64,000 nt of DNA from Halicephalobus mephisto (taxonomy: Eukaryota > Nematoda > Chromadorea > Rhabditida > Panagrolaimidae), in NCBI GenBank assembly GCA_009193035.1, contig SWDT01000011.1:1-64000 (forward strand). The letters are read 5' to 3'. Below, in pieces: positions 43,480 to 53,840 of this stretch; position 1 is the stretch's first letter; each line of letters opens with the position of its first letter. The notes under the pieces were generated by a model, which saw only the letters and a program-made list of their open reading frames with translations, made no database searches and was not told where the DNA came from. The translations under genes and the position numbers were made by a program.

Positions 43480-44330
43480 TGTTAGATAATTTCAGACATT
43501 AAATAAACTAAACTAAAAAATCAAAAATGATCTATATGAAGTTTTTCAAAATATCCAACTTTTTCTATTTTCAATAATTTTTAAATTTATTTTTCTCTTA
43601 CTTAACTAGAATATTAAACCAATTCTGACATTAAATAAACTAAACTAAAAAATCAAAAATGATCTATATAAAATTTTTCAAAATATCCAACTTTTTCGAT
43701 TTTCAATAATTCCGAAATTTCTTTTTAAATTCATTTTTCTTTTACTTAACTAGAATATTAAACCATTTCAGACATTAAATAAACTAAATCAAAAAGATAA
43801 AAATGATATATATGAAATTTTTCAAAATATCCAACTTTTTCTATTTTCAATAATTTTTAAATTTATTTTTCTCTTACTTAACTAGAATATTAAACCATTT
43901 CAGATATTAAATAAACTAAACTAAAAAATTAAAAATGATCTATATGAAATTTTTCAAAATATCCAACTTTTTCGATTTTCAATAATTCCGAAATTTCTTT
44001 TTAAATTAATTTTTCTCTTAATTAACTAGAATATTAAACCATTTCAGACATTAAATAAACTAAATTAAAAAAATTAAAAATGATCTATATGAAATTTTTC
44101 AAAATATCCAACTTTTTCGATTTTCAATAATTCCGAAATTTCTTCTTTTTAAATTCATTTTTCTCTTAATTTTTTTGATAATTAAATTAACTTAGTGTCT
44201 TAATTAATATAAAAACGAAGGAAATGAGATAAAGCTTATGAAATAAAGGAAGGAAATGCCCCAGGGCTCGACTGTCATGCAGCCGTCCTTAATGATGTGA
44301 ACGAATACATTTATGCAAATTTATCTCAAA
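43480..44330. repeat. About 140-bp tandem repeat ending in GGAAATGAGATAAAGCTTA unit
   Basis: Five copies contain GACATTAAATAAACTAAACT, ATGATCTATATGAAATTTTT and AATATCCAACTTTTTCGATT. The right end (44.17-44.29 kb) merges into the GAAATAAAGGAAGGAAATGCC repeat family also seen at 13 and 33 kb. Confidence 0.8.
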
Positions 44331-44384
44331 TCAAAGTTTATAAATGCTTTTTAAATAAACGAAGAATTAAGTTACCTCATTTCG

Positions 44385-44905
44385 CTCACAAAAAACCGTA
44401 ACTTTCGGTTTTGAAATAATTTTGAAATGTGACATAATTGTTGTATTTTTTTAATATTTAACTTTTGTGACGAAAATTACAACTTAATAGTGACGATCTC
44501 CATCTGTTACCGGACCAAAAGTTACGTTTTTTGTATATTATAATTAATTAACATGGAAGAGTTAACTTTACACAAAAAACCGTAACTTTTGGTCTTGTAG
44601 CAATTTTGAAATATAAAATTTTTATGATTATTTGACATTTTCGACGAAAATTGAAACCTAGCAGTGATGATTTCTATCTTTTACGGAACTAAAAATTACT
44701 TTTTTTGTATATTATAATTAATTAACATGGAAGAGTTAACTTTACACAAAAAACCGTAACTTTTGGTCTTGTAGCAATTTTGAAATGTGACACAATCGTC
44801 ACATTTTTCGCAAATGTTTGGCATTTGTGATGGAAAATTGTAACACAATAGTGACGATTTTCATTTGTTACTGCGTCAAAAGTTACGTTTTTTTGTATGC
44901 GTGGT
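44385..44905. mobile_element. Three head-to-tail copies of a small TIR element
   Basis: Each copy is about 140-150 bp. It starts ACAAAAAACCGTAACTTTTG and ends CAAAAGTTACGTTTTTTTGT, near-perfect inverted repeats, with internal GACACAATCGTCACATTTTT and AATAGTGACGATTTTCATTT. Copies 2 and 3 are separated by the duplicated spacer TATTATAATTAATTAACATG. Single copies occur at 7.69-7.83 and 19.99-20.13 kb. Confidence 0.75.
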
Positions 44906-45675
44906 ATATAATGTATGAATATATGGAAATAACTCTAATGTAGCAGATACATTATATTGAATGCATCGATATCGACTCAATGTGCCTACACATTGAATAT
45001 AATGTATCCAATATATCAGAGCTGGTCTAATGTACTTATACCGCATACAAAAATGGTATATTAAAACGCCTCCGGTGTATGAAGTACATTGTATTCAATA
45101 TATAGGTGCATTGTGTTGATATCGATGCACTGTATTTAATGCATCTGATACATCAGAGCCGTTTTAATATATCAATACGTTAAGCTGATATTGATGCATT
45201 GAATATAATGCATGGATGCATTAAAACGGTTCTGATTTATCAGATACATGATATTCAATGCACTAATACATTAAGTATGCTATCGGCCCATTGAATATAA
45301 TCTATCTGATAAATCGGAGCTGTTTTAATATATCAATACATTAAGCTGATATCGATGCATTGTATCCAGTGTATCAATACATTAGCTATAATGTATCTGA
45401 TAAATCATAGCCGTTTTAATATATCAATACATTAAGCTGATATCGGTGCATTGTATCCAATGTATCAATATATTAAAACGGCTCTGATTTATCAGATACA
45501 TGATATTGAATATATAGGTGCATTGTATTCAATGCGTAGATTCATTAAGACGACTCTGATTTACCAGATACATGATATTCAATGCACTAATACATTAAGT
45601 ATAACATCAATACATTGAAAATAATCTATCTGATAAACTAGAGTCGTTTTAATGTACTATTTTTGTGCACATGAC
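44906..45675. mobile_element. Large fold-back element, copy A
   Basis: Several hundred bases of nested inverted repeats with motifs such as ATCAATACATTAAGCTGATA, TCGGTGCATTGTATCCAATG and AAAACGGCTCTGATTTATCA on both strands. The right end is TTTTTGTGCACATGACAC. The interval 45.23-45.66 kb is nearly identical to 58.44-58.86 kb. No ORF. Confidence 0.7.
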
Positions 45676-47230
45676 ACTAGATAATATGCATGTTGTAAAG
45701 TTATACTGTAACTTATTTGTCTTTTTAGATTAAACATGAATTATATGTTGGTAGATCTACAGTAGATTTCTAGAATTTATTGTTTCATAATATTTTTTAT
45801 TTGTGGAAAATGAACTTCCGGACTTCTCTCTGAACCCTTGGGCAATAACCTTTTTCGTTTTTCATTGACCAGTTTCTCAATGAATAACATAAAAAATTCA
45901 AAAAATTAAATTTTTCGCGGAACTTTATTTTTCAAAGTTCACAAATATATAATTAAAATTCAAAAAACTTCCAGAAAAATATTTTTGAAACAATTTGTAG
46001 CCGATACTGTAGCTTATTGGAAACCTATTCAAAATGCGTTATTTTTATAGTTTTTGTTTTTAAAAAAGAAAATTAAACATGTGAAAGTTCAGATTTTGCA
46101 CGTCGACAAAACGATTTTGTTTACTTCGTTAGCCACCCATTAATCATCATTTTTAAAATTATTCTTTTTTAATTTTCAGAATTAGTTTTTCAAGTATGTT
46201 TTTCAATGATTATTTTTATATAATTAATTTTTCAAAAATAATCAAATACGAAAAATCGAAACAAATTCGTTTTTTTACAAATTTTAAAATTTAAAATTTT
46301 TAATTTTTGCTCCAATTTTAGTATTTTTGTAGTTATCTAAGTTTGTTGCAATAATTATAGCTGTTTAATTAGTTTTTCGAAAAAGTAATCAGAAAAGTCG
46401 AAAAATTAAGCGAAATTTTGAACAATGATTTTAAAACTTTTTTTAATTTAATTTTTATCAATTTTAATAATTATTTTCTATAATTAAATGGATTTTTCCT
46501 ACTGTTTATAACTATTTAATTAGTTTTTCGAAAAAGTAATCAGAAAAGTCAAAAAATTAAACGAATTCAGTTCGTTAATAAAATTTTGAACAATGATTTA
46601 AAAACTTTCGTTTTTTGTTTTAACTTTAATAATTTCAATAATTATTTTTTGTAGTTAGATACACTTTTCCACCGATTATAAATACTTGATTAATTTCTCA
46701 AAAAAATAATAAATTAAACGAAAAAATTAAACAAATTCGGTTGAGCAAATTTTTGATTAATGATTTTTAAACTTTTTTTACTTTTTTTACTTTAATCGAA
46801 TTAATTTTAATAATTCGTCATGGCGAAAAAGTTGTACTTTATCTCCTGATTATAACCATTTAATTAATTTTTGACGGAAGTAATCGTAGACGCGAGAAAA
46901 ACAAAAATTTACAAATTTTTAAATTTTTAAATTTTTTAAATTTGTTTAATTTTAAATTTTTAAATTTTTTTAACTTTTAATTTATCTCAATTTGGTATAC
47001 TGTAGAAAATTCTTCTTCATATTAGTGTTTTTTTTCGCATTGTGTAGAGTCCGATTTGGTACAGTATCATACGGTAAAAAAATTTGGACAAATTAAACAT
47101 TTAAAATTGCGATTTTTGAGTGTAGATATGTTTCGACAAAAATTCTCCTCAGGAATCGGCTCGTCATAAGGCCTGACATCAGGGTTGATCGGAGTTCTTG
47201 ATCGTTTTTAAAACTTCTTCCTCGGGTGGT
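45676..47230. other. AT-rich intergenic DNA upstream of srx-like gene
   Basis: 46.3-46.9 kb holds three diverged copies of a block with AGTTTTTCGAAAAAGTAATC and AATTAAACGAATTC. 47.14-47.25 kb is more GC-rich and has a short open minus-strand frame (QEEPPEEEVLKTIKN), too short to call. No confident gene. Confidence 0.5.
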
Positions 47231-47480
47231 TCTTCTTGTCGGCTGTACGATAATTTCCCCTGCGGCATTTGTTCCTTAATTTTCTCATTTTCAGTTTTCA
47301 CTAATTTCGAAATTTTCTTAAAATTAATTTTCTTATTTAATTAAAATAGTTAATTTAACTACAACAAAATTAATATAAAAATGAAGTAAATCTTGTAAAA
47401 AAAAGTAGGCTGTACGATACTTTCCCTGCGGCAGTTGTTCCTTATTTTTCTCATTTTCAGTTTTCACTAATTTCGAAACA
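47230..47480. repeat. Dispersed repeat, second locus of the CTGCGGCATTTGTTCC family
   Basis: Two units with GGCTGTACGATACTTTCCCC and TGCGGCATTTGTTCCTTA, nearly the same as units in ttll-9 intron 2 near 13.47 kb, followed by the same AT tail. Confidence 0.8.
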
Positions 47481-47620
47481 GCTATTGTTTGATTTTTTGT
47501 AGTCTTTATTTTAATTTTTTAATTTTTTACAATTTTAATTTTAATTTTAATTTTAATTTTGATTTTTTAATTTTTTAGAGTTTTAATTTTAATTTTGATT
47601 TTTTGCAGACTTCATCGCTG

Positions 47621-49798
47621 ATGTCGCCTTCTGCAACGTCCGTCGCTTTGGGATCTTGCATCGGAATCTTCTCCGGGACTTCTATTATTTTAAATATTTG
47701 TACTTTAATCGTCATTAAAAAAGCCGAATTTTTGTCCGGAGATCATTGTCAATTTTATGTTTTCGCTTTTGCGAACATCACAGGAAATTTGTTAACAATG
47801 ACGATTTACGTCGGATATCTGACGCCGATCTCGATTTTTCAGAATTTTATTTTCGAAGGCGGTCATGAATCTTTCTGGGTCAAGTTCATGGGGTACTTGT
47901 TCCATTCCCTCTGGCTGACCGATTTGATGATCCAAATGGTCACTTCCATCAACAGGGCCATCGTCGTTCTGAAGCCCTCCGGCAGTCTGTTCTTCACTCG
48001 GAACGTCACTTTTTTGATTTCTTTGATTTGTTTCATTTTTGGTTTTTTTTTGGCTTATGTCGGAAATTTCCTCTTGCCCTGTTGTTCGTATGTTTTTTTT
48101 TCAAAATTTAATTTAATTTTTTTTTGCAGATTTTATTTGTATTACGGTACTTACGGATACACTTATCTTCCACCGGCAGGTCCGTACTTCAATTACGGTA
48201 ATTACATGGTCGCAATTCCTCTGAATATCCTCTGTTCCATCGTCCCGCTGATCTGTTATTCCATGGTAAGTGTCTTTAACGATTCTGTCACGAAATCTGA
48301 AATCAACTCTCACCACGAAAATTTTTGAAAATCAACAACTTCATTTATGACGAAATATAAGTAAAATTACTGTAAAAATAACCTAAAAAACAAAATCTAC
48401 TTTCACTACGAAAGTCCCTGAAAATTATGATAAATTTATTCTTTTATAAAAATGAGTAAAATTACTGCAAAAGTAATTTAAAAAGTAATTCGACTCTCAC
48501 CACGAAAGTCTTTGAAAATTATGATAAATTTACTAATGATAAAATATGTTTAAATTTACACAACAAATAATTTCTAAAAACAATAAATTTTTGCCACGAA
48601 AGTCCCTGAAAATTATGGTAAATTTCTTTTTCTATAAAAATGAGTAAAATTACTGCAAAAGTAATTTAAAAGTAACTTAACTCTCACCACGAAAGTCCCT
48701 GAAAATTATGGTAAATTTCTTTTTTTTCAGTTGCGATTGAAATTTGACCTAAAAAGTATAAAAAAAATTAATTCTCACCGTGAAAATTTTCAAAGATCAC
48801 TGAAAATTTATTTTTAATTATTAAAATTCAAAAATTTCAATTTTTGAATTCAAATTTAAATAATTATTTATTTTTTAAAAAATAAAATTTAAAAAAAACT
48901 AAATTAAATTTTTTACAGTAACTTTTTTTTCGTTTCTGAACATAACCATTGTTTTCAAAAATGAAAAATTTCCGGTAATTTTTAATTTAAAAAATTTTAG
49001 ATTTTACTGTACGTGAGAAAATCCAACCAACAGATGACTAATGTCCTTAATAAATCCGTATATTCAACGAGAAAAAAACAAGAACTCCGCTACGCTTTCC
49101 AGCTCTCCATTTGCACTGGAGTCTGTGTTTGTAAGTTTTCGTAAAAATAAAATTTTTAAAAATTCATTTTTTCAAATTTTATAAAAAATAAAAATAAAAT
49201 TTTAAAAAACTCATTTTTTTAAATTTAAAAAAAAACAAAAACTTAAAAGGTCGAATTTTAAAAAACGTTATTTTAAAAAAATTACAGTTATTTTAAAAAT
49301 GAAATTATTTTTAAAAAAGTCATTTTAAAAAAATAAAATTATTTTTAAAAAAGTCATTTTAAAAAAATAAAATTATTCAAAAAAATTATTTTAAAAATGA
49401 AATTATTTTTAAAAAAGTTATTCTAAAAAAAATAAATTATTCAAAAAAATTATTTTAAAAAATAAAATTATTTTTAGAAAATTACAGTAACCTTTTCAGC
49501 TATCTGGGTGTTCTACAGAATCCTATCTTTCATTTTCGTTTCTCACAAAAGTCCGATTTTTATTGTTTTAACTTTTCTTTATGTTTTTCATTGTTCGGCC
49601 AATTCTTTGGTTTTTCTCATATTCAACAAGGAAGTAAGACTTGAATTATTTCGTTTATTTTCATTTATCTCATTCCAGGTCAGGAGGAAATTCCAGAGGA
49701 TAATCCTAAGGATGAAGGTCTCAAACGTCGTTGCAAACAACCCCAACCAAGGCAGACTTCCTGGGGTCTCGAATTCCTCAAAAGTTATGTTTAAGTAA
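47621..49798 (+). CDS. Srx-type serpentine chemoreceptor (7TM GPCR)
   Basis: Four exons keep phase: 47621-48087, 48130-48265, 49001-49130 and 49500-49798, giving 343 residues. An acceptor TTTGCAG at 47610 lies just before the ATG, so an upstream or trans-spliced leader is likely. The hydropathy suits seven helices. TM1 is GSCIGIFSGTSIILNICTLIV. TM3 is followed by the NRA in MVTSINRAIVVLKP, matching the NRF box of nematode Srx receptors. A Cys-Cys-Ser/Phe-Tyr start of the second extracellular loop is also typical. TM7 reads VLTFLYVFHCSANSLVFLIFN with a FNKEVR helix-8 start. Srx receptors act in sensory neurons of nematodes. Intron 2 contains tandem repeats with CTCTCACCACGAAAGTCCCTG. Subfamily assignment is by motif memory, so another serpentine class is possible. 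Confidence 0.8.
48285..48745. repeat. About 125-bp tandem repeat in receptor intron
   Basis: Three to four units contain CTCTCACCACGAAAGTCCCT, GAAAATTATGATAAATTT and ATGAGTAAAATTACTGCAAA. A related but distinct CGAGATTTTCGTGATGAGAG family fills 60.2-61.1 kb. Confidence 0.75.
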
Positions 49799-50650
49799 CA
49801 TGAATCAAATATAATTCGTGTCGGGACCATTACTCGAATTTTCTACATTTCAAAAATCGATCTTGTATAAATTGATTGAACTTGATATTTAAATTTCTCG
49901 AATAATATCTAATTCAAAAATCGCGTCTTAACAAAAAAGTGCAATTTTTTAAAAATTATGTTTTAACAAAAAAATGAAATTTTTGAAATCTGTGTTTTAA
50001 CAAAAAAAAGTGAAATTTTAAAAAAAATCGTGTTTTAACAAAAAAAGTGAAATTTTTGAAAGTAGTATCTTAACAAAAGTTCAAATTTTAACCTTGAATT
50101 CTGACCTTTACCTTCGATAAAACAAATGACTATTTTTCGTATTATCAAAATCAGAACTCTGGGTTCGAGGTCGAAATTCCAATTTTCCGTGTTAGAATAT
50201 GACATAAATTATGTCTAAATTCAGAATATCCAAATATCAAGTTCTAACTGTCAATTTACATAACACAGAACAAGTTTTTGAAAAAATAAAAAATCTATAA
50301 AAATTACCACAACGTAAAAATCTCAAATTCTAACCTCGAACCCAGAGCTCTAACTTTAATTAAAAAAAGGACCAGTTGCTGTCAACATGAACATTTTCTA
50401 TTTGATCATGTGTCTATCCATTTGAGTGCAAGTCTTCCCGATGCTGATCCCGAAGGAGAACACCCCGAGGACCAACGAGAGACTTACGATCGCTTGTTGG
50501 CGGGAAAATTAAGTAAATTATGTAGTAACTATTGGTTGCGTTGTATCTCATGCCTCCGGGCTCAATAAATTTTGTATTTCCCGTCTCCACGTGGATCGGA
50601 AATCCCACCACGATTTAACACTTCCACTTTCGCTGTTACTAATTACTTTT
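49799..50650. other. Spacer between chemoreceptor and its decayed paralogue
   Basis: 49.90-50.07 kb is an array of about 38-bp units with GTTTTAACAAAAAAGTGAAA. 50.42-50.61 kb contains a minus-strand hydrophobic segment that, with a frame change, reads IVSLSLVLGVFSFGISIGK, reminiscent of one GPCR helix in the opposite orientation. It is too broken to call a gene. Confidence 0.4.
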
Positions 50651-50656
50651 CCGCAG

Positions 50657-51047
50657 ATTTTTCTAAAATTACTCCTTAATTACTCGGTAAACAAATTTAG
50701 TCTTGTTCACATGTCAAATGAGAAAATGACGAAAGTTACGGAGAAATTTGCCCAAGACTCAAAAAATACATTTTTCAATTCGCCTTCTGTACTCTGTTGC
50801 TGAACCGTTGGAATCCATTTCCGGATTTTTCGTCATTTCTAAAGATCCATCTTACCTCATGATCGCAATTTTCCAGGTTTCTCACTCCTCGGTTAATTTT
50901 GTGATTTTTCTCACCTTCAACGACGACTTCAGACAACAACTCAAACATCGCATTCTCGGAGAACGGTCGAGCAAGATTGTCATCGGCACCGCTTTACCCA
51001 GGATGATTAATCTTCATAAAATCACAAATAATACCATAAGATATTAA
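50657..51047 (+). pseudogene. Decayed srx-like chemoreceptor, 3' exons
   Basis: After an acceptor TTTTCCGCAG at 50656, the reading frame aligns with exon 3 of the intact neighbour (IFLKLLLN against ILLYVRKSN) but stops at 50803. A second frame from about 50748 continues with TM6-TM7-like sequence (EPLESISGFFVISKDPSYLM, then SHSSVNFVIFLTFNDDFR) and a tail to 51047. The two frames overlap, which indicates a frameshift. The TM1-TM5 part is missing upstream. A tandem duplicate in decay is the simplest reading. Confidence 0.65.
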
Positions 51048-51128
51048 AACCTAGAGTTTAATAAATAGTTTATAAACAGAAGTTACCGGAATATTAATCC
51101 ATGAAAAAAATATTCGTCCCGAAATATA

Positions 51129-52005
51129 TTACTTTTTCTTCGCAGCTTCTTCAGCGGCTTCTGCAGCAGCCCGTTCAGCTTCCACGTGTTTCAGCAGGGC
51201 TTCGACTTCTTCGATCGGAAGCGTTCTCACAGCACACTCACCAACGGCGGCATTGGTAGGCTTCATAACGGCGATTTCAATGTTTTGAGCTCCGGATTGA
51301 ACAACCTGAGAAAGAGCTTTAATAACCAATTTCAACGTAGCATCTTCATCCTTGATGGTTTCATCGCTGTAGTGTTCCTCGAGGTATTCACGGACAGGCT
51401 TCTCACCACGGCCGGTGGAACTTGCAAGGTACTCGTAATAAGCTCCAGAAGGCTCTGTCTTGTACAGACGAGGAGTTCCGTCGAAATCGAATCCACCGAC
51501 GATCATAGAAATACCGAAAGGACGACGACCTGGGCTCTGGGTGAAGCGTTGCTTAGTATTTGCCAAGAACCGGGAAATGTATCCGACAGTGACGGGGTCC
51601 TCGAGGTTGAATTTGTAGTTCTGGCACTCCAATCTGGCATAATCGATCAAAACGCGAGCATCAGCAGAGAGACCTTGAAAAAACAAATCATTTCAAATAG
51701 GAAAACTCAATTCATACCAGCAAAGGCGAGGAAGACATGTTCGTCGATGTTGAAAATTTTGCGGATTGTTCTGTCGTCTTGCAGCGTTGGGATTGATTTC
51801 TTCTCGACTCCAATAACGACACAGTCCTTTCCACGAACTCCGACCTGTAAGGTTAGAGAGACGGATTAAATTAAGAAGTGAAATTTATATGAAAAAGTAA
51901 ACTTACGACAGTGGATCCTTTCTTGACGGCTTCTTGGGCATATTCGACTTGGAACAAGTGGCCGTCAGGAGAGAAGATGGTAATGGCACGGTCGTAACGG
52001 CTCAT
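51129..52005 (-). CDS. pas-4: Proteasome subunit alpha type 4 of nematode nomenclature (PSMA7 orthologue)
   Basis: Three exons keep phase: 51907-52005, 51718-51844 and 51129-51673, giving 256 residues (C. elegans PAS-4 and human PSMA7 are about 250). The alpha-subunit N-terminal signature [20 protein letters not shown] and the following [10 protein letters not shown] are intact, and [16 protein letters not shown], the [16 protein letters not shown] box and [18 protein letters not shown] all match PSMA7. The C terminus is an Ala/Glu/Lys tail. It forms part of the outer ring of the 20S core and is not catalytic. A possible trans-splice or UTR acceptor TTTTAG precedes 52018. It is transcribed divergently from rps-20 with about 500 bp between start codons. 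Confidence 0.95.
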
Positions 52006-52508
52006 GTCTGATAACTTCCTAAAAGTGGAGAAATATATTTGAAAAAATAATTCATGAAAAAAGGAGGAAAAGAAAATGCTGACAAAACCCGAAATGCTCT
52101 CTGTCCGGCGAAACGGGGTCCTGACGCGAATATCGTACGTTGCCTGTTTATTCGTCTTCTTTTCGTTTTGTTCCTTGCTGTCGAGTTATGTCCTCCATAT
52201 TGCTCTTTTTCTACTTACTTTCCGTTTATTTCTTCCTAAATCTCTTTATACCGTTTGATAAGTCCTAAACTCACCTCGAACTACGTCGTTGATCCATTTT
52301 CGACCGCTTTTTATGTCCCTATTTGCTAATTTCCACATTTTTGCTGTCCCCGTGATAACCCGTTATTCTTCGTTATTTTCTATGTACCACGTATTTCCAT
52401 TTATTTATATATCAACTTTCAGCCCAAACTGGACATTGAGCACAGGAAAGCTAAAATCAGAAGAAGATAGCAAATCCTGTTTCCAAAGCTAAGAATCTTG
52501 AGTTAAGC
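52006..52508. promoter_or_regulatory. Shared divergent promoter region of pas-4 and rps-20
   Basis: Head-to-head housekeeping genes are separated by 503 bp without repeats. That is unusual for this window, where nearly every other gap contains arrays. Contains a TCGTTATTTTC/CGTTATTCTTCG pair near 52360-52380. No TATA or defined factor site is claimed. Confidence 0.45.
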
Positions 52509-52957
52509 ATGGTATGTTTATGCTTTCGGGATTTCTATACGAAAGTGGGATTTTAGTCTGCCTACAAAACCGAGAAGCCTGTTGATGAAGCCGTTCATCG
52601 TATTCGTATCACTCTGACCTCCCAAAACGTCCGTGCTCTCGAGAAGGGTAAGTTGCTTTGTGATACCGGGATGAAAACGCTAATATTGCCACTTCAGTCT
52701 GCGAACAACTTGTTCGCGGAGCCAAGGATGAGCACCTTGAGGTTAAGGGCCCCATCCGTCTCCCAACCAAGATTCTTCGTATTACTACCCGCAAGACTCC
52801 GTGTGGTGAAGGCTCCAAGACATGGGATCGTTTCCAGATGCGCATTCACAAGCGCTTGATCAACATGAACAGCCCCAGCGACGTCCTCAAGAAGATCACC
52901 AGCATTTCCATCGAACCCGGAGTGGACGTTGAGGTCACTATTGCCGACTCGGCCTAA
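52509..52957 (+). CDS. rps-20: 40S ribosomal protein S20 (uS10)
   Basis: Three exons keep phase: 52509-52511 (ATG only), 52557-52647 and 52698-52957, giving 117 residues, the normal size for uS10. The first intron follows the start codon immediately, and both introns are short (45 and 50 nt). Conserved motifs [63 protein letters not shown] and the [16 protein letters not shown] end are intact. The protein sits in the head of the small subunit. AATAAA at 53100-53105 is the likely poly(A) signal, close to the 3' end of ceh-17. High G/C third positions fit a highly expressed gene. Confidence 0.96.
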
Positions 52958-53099
52958 ACCACCGAGGCTTGCGGGCCATCAGTTTCAAAAGCACTGTCCA
53001 TCTCCTCGACTTTTTGTTACTGCTAAAGGGGTAAAACCTGCGAAGCTATGTGGCTGGTTGGCACCGCTTAGCTTGGTTGTTTTGTTATTATGAATGTTC

Positions 53100-53105
53100 A
53101 ATAAA
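53100..53105 (+). terminator. rps-20: rps-20 polyadenylation signal
   Basis: AATAAA about 140 bases after the stop codon and only 16 bases before the stop codon of ceh-17 on the other strand. Confidence 0.65.
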
Positions 53106-53120
53106 AATTATACTCAATAT

Positions 53121-53837
53121 TTATTTAGAGGCCAAGTCTTCATTAATGTCAGTTTTTTCAGGCGAGTGGCTTTGGAGGATTTCCTCCTTCATTTTTCGGA
53201 TCTTCTCTTGCTTCCTGTACTTGGCTCGTCGGTTCTGGAACCAGACTTGGACTCGAGCTTCGGTCAGGTCGATCCTCATGGCTATGTCCTCTCTCGTGTA
53301 AATGTCCGGGTAGTGGGACTCCATGAAAGATCTCTCGAGTTCTCTCAGTTGGGAGGAGGTGAAGGTCGTCCTAATCCTCCTTTGCTTTCTTCTCTCTGCT
53401 GGGTTCAACCCAGAAGCTCCACTACACAGGGCCCCAACAAGAGAGGAACTCGGGAGCCCTGCCATCAGATTGGCTGCGCTTTGACTTCCGGAACTGGATG
53501 AGTTGGAAGACGGCAAAAGAGTTGCGGGATTTTGGTAGATTTTGTACTGTAAACCTGTGTTAAAAAAAGCATGAAGTTGGTCGTTTCTGTAAGATGAAGA
53601 AGAATTTGAATTTGAAGTTCCATTTGAATTAAATTGATGGTTTCTGGTGACTCCAGAAGCGGCACTTAATTGACTGTAGGGGTTGTATTGAGAGTAGAAA
53701 CTAGGGTTCGGGGTGTAGGTCCCGTTGGATCCTTGGTTTGCTGCTGCTGCTGCAAATCCGAGGTTGAAAGTGCTCATGGCAGAATCCGAAACTGAAACTG
53801 TGGGGGATTGTTGGGAGAAATATCCAGCGTAATCCAT
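53121..53837 (-). CDS. ceh-17: Paired-like homeobox transcription factor, Phox2/CEH-17 type
   Basis: A single intronless frame of 238 residues, matching the size I recall for C. elegans CEH-17. The homeodomain is residues 152-211. It opens with [13 protein letters not shown] and contains [20 protein letters not shown] and the recognition helix [15 protein letters not shown] with Gln at position 50 (residue 201), the Phox2 arrangement. [11 protein letters not shown] and DIYTRED separate it from UNC-4 and other paired-like classes. The N-terminal 140 residues are low-complexity Ser/Asn/Ala/Gly-rich, and a short basic and acidic tail follows the homeodomain. In C. elegans CEH-17 acts in ALA and SIA neurons and in longitudinal axon growth. 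An acceptor TTTCTAG-like site ends at 53841, four bases before the ATG. The gene converges on rps-20 with almost no spacer. Confidence 0.93.
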   Translation of the reverse strand: MDYAGYFSQQSPTVSVSDSAMSTFNLGFAAAAANQGSNGTYTPNPSFYSQYNPYSQLSAASGVTRNHQFNSNGTSNSNSSSSYRNDQLHAFFNTGLQYKIYQNPATLLPSSNSSSSGSQSAANLMAGLPSSSLVGALCSGASGLNPAERRKQRRIRTTFTSSQLRELERSFMESHYPDIYTREDIAMRIDLTEARVQVWFQNRRAKYRKQEKIRKMKEEILQSHSPEKTDINEDLASK

Positions 53838-53840
53838 TTT

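Noticed and set aside
51186..51869. 227-codon plus-strand ORF
   Set aside because: Antisense to pas-4, whose three exons are conserved throughout.
52054..52258. Two overlapping 60-codon plus-strand ORFs upstream of rps-20
   Set aside because: They lie in the shared promoter region, overlap each other in different frames and show no conserved features.
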